Below, piece after piece: positions 19,429-22,871 of a stretch of DNA of 22,871 nt. Both the position numbers and the translations under genes were made by a program. Position 1 is the stretch's first letter. Each line of letters opens with the position of its first letter. Location: positions 1 through 22,871 of the forward strand of contig CAXNAA020000305.1 in the NCBI GenBank assembly GCA_964200075.2. Reading direction: 5' to 3'. This stretch comes from Sphacelaria rigidula. Its lineage: Eukaryota > Phaeophyceae > Sphacelariales. Below the pieces are notes generated by a model that was not told where the DNA came from, ran no database searches, and saw only the letters and a list, made by a program, of their open reading frames with translations.

Positions 19429-19632
19429 AGATATCCGGGGTTCCGGGGTAGAGGTGGGCTTGTGAAGAAAAAAACGGTTAAAACAGGTTTTTGGGAAACC
19501 CCAATAGGCGTTAACCTGTTACGGTTCCGAAGAAGAAAACCGGAGTTTTTGTTTGCCAGTTCAACCGGTTCAACCGGCAGGAGGAGGCGTTACTATGGCG
19601 GTCAAACCGGTTTTTTCGGTGAACCGGCTTAA
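19429..19632 (+). repeat. AACCGGTT-rich repeat, plus-strand copy
   Basis: Contains CCGGGGTAGAGGTGGGC, an A-rich run before ACGGTTAAAACAGGTT, AACCGGTTCAACCGGC, GGAGGCGTTACTAT and a terminal AAACCGGTTTTTTCGG-like stretch. The same landmarks occur in inverted order and orientation at 20828-20960. It is too decayed for class assignment. Confidence 0.55.
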
Positions 19633-20827
19633 CAAGTTTTCTCACGGGGATACGATAATAATGTTGGTGTTTCTTCTTGACAAAAGTTGATGCCATGTCT
19701 TGTCGCCTATCGCTCTTGTACGATGATTGCGTCCTCGTTCATTTTGTAGGGCGAAATTGCCCAGGGAGAGGGCGTGTTTGCGTGATTTGGCGTGGTTTGC
19801 AGAGCGTCTAGTTTATGTTTTCCGTTGTCCGCTGTTTTGTTGTTGTTCGACACAAGAGCGGCACGCTTTTTCCATGCAAAGTTGAGGAATGGCGTGACCC
19901 CTGCTCCTCCCTCGTATTGTTGGGCATTGGGTTGGAGGGGCGGGCGGGGTGTAGGGTGCATACAGTACTGGGCGCCTGAACTGTTCAGGGTTGTTCGCAT
20001 ACTACTCTTCGACAGAGCTCCGAAGTGCTAGCGTCGGTAGATTTTGGTAAAATAAGTAGATAATCCTTAAAAAAGCAGTGCCCAAGTTAGTGATACTTGG
20101 TGTTATCGGGCGATACGAGCAGATACCTCGTTTAATAGGGGAGTATTATTGACCGTGAAACACAGTTATTCGACTCTGGTGCAGTGAGTAGGAAGAACTT
20201 CAAAATAATAAAACTGTACATTTTATCACAACAACGGTCGGGACAGGCTTGATCGACCGAAAATTCCCAAGAGTCAGAATCTGTGCTGAAAAATTGCAGG
20301 ACCCTCGATGACCGTTCAGCCCGTAAGTCACTCAATGTTGAGTACAGATGATTTTTGTTTTCATTGAATGTGGAGCAGATGCAAGTATCTTCAGATCCCC
20401 AATGTGATGGACCGTGACAAGCGAAAGAGCCGAAGAAAATCGCCAATGGGGAAGAAATGAGAGAAGAAACGGTTCAGGTGCCTATACTACTAGCTACTAC
20501 TCCGGAGTATAGTTTTTCTTTTCGACTTTTGACACCCTGTGTTGCCCAGGGTTAGGTGCCAGATTTGAACAGCAGCTCTTCAGGTGATCACCAACACCAT
20601 TTTTTATCATGCATTAAAATCTTTGTCACTAGGCACCAGCCACTGTGCTGTAAAGCTCGACAGGTGTTGCATGGGTGCAAAGTGCGGAGGTGTGAGATTA
20701 AACTTTGCCGTCACCGGTAATGGGTGTGTTTGAGCATATCCATCACCCACCACACACAAAACATACGTCAAGAACGCCTAATTCACCTGCGCTTCAATGA
20801 TTTGGAGGCGTGTTCCCTTGCTAGTCA
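19633..20827. other. No supported gene over about 1.2 kb
   Basis: The longest minus-strand frame (20132-20446, 104 codons) starts MAIFFGSFACHGPS and has mixed composition without a known domain. It could be an unrecognised exon, but I see no splice or homology support. Confidence 0.35.
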
Positions 20828-20960
20828 GGTTAAACCGGTTTTCCGGTGAATCGGTTAAACCGGCTGAAAAAAAACGTTCTTTTGTTTTTGAAAATAACGC
20901 CTCTTACCCGGTAACCGGTTTTTTATTTTGGTGTCAGGTGCTCACCTCTATTCCGGGGGT
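20828..20960 (-). repeat. AACCGGTT-rich repeat, inverted copy
   Basis: On the minus strand it reads CCGGAATAGAGGTGAGC, an A-rich run into ACCGGTTACC, AGAGGCGTTATTTT, and AAACCGGTTTAACC, in the order seen at 19429-19632. A related but C-to-T-shifted cluster of AACCAGTT/AACTGGTT lies at 21816-21902. Confidence 0.55.
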
Positions 20961-21060
20961 CCTGGGTTTCACATGGTCCCAGTTGGTCCCGTGGGACTCC
21001 AAATATTCGGCTAAAAAAATAAAGAAAGGGGAAAGAACATCAGGGCTTGTTCCGATTATG

Positions 21061-21340
21061 CTAGTATAACCTCAACCATAATTCCACCTTGGTAGCATAA
21101 AAAGCATACCATTTGGATGAGGAGCATAATGAGCACAGGATTTCAGCAAGTAGCATTAAAAGAGTAATATCCACATTACTAGCATAGCCAAGCATAGTTT
21201 TCCATCTTAGCGGGTGGTATTCTAGCCTACATGCTTGCCTCCTCCCATATTGCCCGAAAAGCTGCGATTGACCGCGGGTCCCAAATGAATACGTACAATC
21301 GTGTGCTACGTGCACTATTTTTGAGAGTTTAACCCTTAGA
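21061..21340. other. No gene; AGCATA-rich stretch and a possible TTAA element end
   Basis: AGCATA/TAGCAT occurs repeatedly between 21057 and 21200. At 21329-21332 a TTAA is followed by CCCTTAGACAGCGAGC, close to the termini of the 9284-9498 element (CCCTTAGACCGCGATG). No partner end was found to the right. Confidence 0.4.
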
Positions 21341-21387
21341 CAGCGAGCATAATCTCGGAACAGTTTCACAGGCTGGCAGTCCGGAGA

Positions 21388-21808
21388 CATCCGGGGGTTT
21401 CCAGTGGGGGGCGGAGGTTGGGTTGAGGGGAGGAATGTCTGTCCGCAGAGCAGTCGGAAAGCTCACCCATGTGCGTTTGGAAGTTTCCCGCGGAAGATTT
21501 TAAGCCAGGAACGAGGCCCGATAGGCGCGAAATGACCATTCTGACCAATCACGGCCGTCAAAATGAGCACGTGGTTCCCCTACAGGTTGACAACAGGTGG
21601 GCTACTTTGCTGTCTAGCGGTATTTCTCATTTTGGTCATGTCGATTCCTCAATGAATGTCATGATCACAAATATGGTGTTGTGTACTCTGCTCGTGGTCT
21701 GTGCCGTCTGTTTGACGTCTTATGTATTGCCAGCATGGCTTCACACTGATTGTCTCGTGTTGTTGTGGAAGACTCAGCAGAGGCATCAGCAGTATGCAGT
21801 AAATTGTA
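21388..21808 (+). repeat. Dispersed repeat, copy B (partner at 408-806)
   Basis: Collinear with copy A. A 121-codon plus-strand frame (21469-21834) and a 60-codon minus-strand frame (21366-21548) are open in this copy, but copy A breaks the plus-strand frame with TAG near 488, so no conserved protein is shown. Class unknown. Confidence 0.8.
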
Positions 21809-21815
21809 GAGTTGT

Positions 21816-21902
21816 GAACTGGCTGCCAGTTTAACTGAACAGTTACAGTCAACTGATACAACTGGTTAACTAATCGATTTTGTAACCAGTTGAACCAGTT
21901 AT
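21816..21902. repeat. AACTGGTT/AACCAGTT cluster
   Basis: About six copies of AACTGG/CCAGTT-type words in alternating orientation, directly after repeat copy B. It resembles the AACCGGTT repeats with one transition in the core word. Confidence 0.6.
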
Positions 21903-22871
21903 TTCACCCGACATCTGTGTCATACGAGCTGGGCCAGCCTGGAGGCGGATTTGAGGCGGATTTGTAGTTTGCAGGCGAATGCGTTGGGCAATATTTAGAG
22001 CTGGACCCTGAAATTTGGTGTGGACAATGCATAGGGAAGAAAAAAAAAAAACGAGTGGATCAAGAGTATTTTTTTTCGTGAGTTAAAAGCATTTCACTGA
22101 TACCTGAAAACTGATTACTGTACTGCCCTTGACTCTTGAAAAAAACTGTTACACCCGTAATATTCTTCTTATGCCCTATGCATTGCCCATTCCAAATTTT
22201 ACGCTCCAACTCTCAATATTTCCCGACGCATTCACCTTTTCAAAAACAGGGTCGGTATAAATTCGGAACAGTATTTCCCAGGCCATTCACCGGCCCGCGT
22301 TGGGTTTTTGTGTATTGTTTTGTGTGGGCCCTCGCTGAGGCATAATTAACAAAACAAAGTGAGTCAGGTTGATCTTTTTCATTTTATTTCACTGGTTTAG
22401 GGCGTTCTAGAATAGTGAAGACCATTTTTTCACGAGAACGTCCATGAAGAAAAAAAGGGAGGCCCGTTTTTTTTGTTTTTTGGCATACCTTAGTGGTTGT
22501 TCATGCTAAGTTTCGAATCACAAGTTTAAAAATTGAGCTAAACAAATTGAGACAAGGCCGAAGAGCAATGTTCATTTCTCCTCAAAACTCCGCTCAAAAT
22601 ACGAAAAAAAATGAGAAAAAAATGAAATAATGAAAAGGCTGTTTTTTAAAAATATTTCATTATGCACCAGCGGTCCTCCATACGGAATTTCATAGCACAA
22701 CTCTTGAAAACTGAGACGCGATATCCAGATTTTGAGCATCTTGTGCCACTGCTCGTAGTATATTGATTCTAGTATGGAAACTTATGTGCGCCATATCTCG
22801 AGATAGATTACGATTTAGGTGAAGGTGAGGATATCTATCGTCTCCCCGTGCTCCAGGAAAAATCCAAGGCT
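21903..22871. other. AT-rich sequence, no supported gene
   Basis: Homopolymer A and T runs are frequent (for example 22041-22052 and 22601-22625). One plus-strand frame of 69 codons (22136-22345) has no domain. A small palindrome, ATCTCGAGAT, occurs near 22795-22804. Confidence 0.45.

Overview
This window is nuclear DNA from a eukaryote. The best guess is a photosynthetic stramenopile, brown-alga-like. The reasons are: coding is sparse and broken into exons with strong GT donors (GTGAG, GTATG) separated by introns of roughly 0.8-1 kb with pyrimidine-rich 3' ends; two N-termini look like heterokont bipartite plastid presequences, with a hydrophobic signal and then a Phe at the predicted cleavage site (VQS|F and VYA|F); simple repeats, a poly-Gln run and mobile-element debris fill the rest. 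No bacterial operon, rRNA, CRISPR or confident tRNA was seen. The lineage is an inference, not a database result. One 10-N assembly gap lies at 8844-8853.

Layout. 1-1800: repeat debris, including copy A of a dispersed repeat. 1841-2803 (minus): first exon of an organelle-targeted protein of unknown function. 2804-3128: a short divergent promoter region. 3129-5689 (plus): at least three phase-compatible exons of a plastid-targeted protein with four CxxC pairs of DnaJ zinc-finger type. 5890-9280: no supported gene, ending in a homopolymer-rich assembly gap. 9284-9498: a small TTAA-flanked element with piggyBac-like termini. 10000-12000: G/C-rich duplication, CAG/CACAG-like repeats, a near-perfect 90-bp palindrome and a 41-42-bp tandem array. 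12566-13764 (plus): a decaying gene joining a FEN1/XPG-like nuclease core to a Cys-rich CXC-like tail, probably from a mobile element. 13765-16800: nothing convincing. 16806-17283 and 18517-18998: two members of one foldback (long inverted repeat) family. Between them, 17839-18192 (plus): the first exon of a membrane-anchored alpha/beta hydrolase of ABHD1/3-YheT type. 19400-22871: AACCGGTT-rich repeats, copy B of the dispersed repeat, and AT-rich sequence.

How the genes relate. The two organelle-targeted genes are divergent with starts about 325 bp apart, so they may share a promoter. The hydrolase appears unrelated; its remaining exons are not visible, and the second foldback element would lie inside its first intron. 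The most unusual items are the nuclease-CXC pseudogene with all three acidic clusters still readable, the foldback pair, the 90-bp palindrome, and the zinc-finger gene whose finger is split by an intron.
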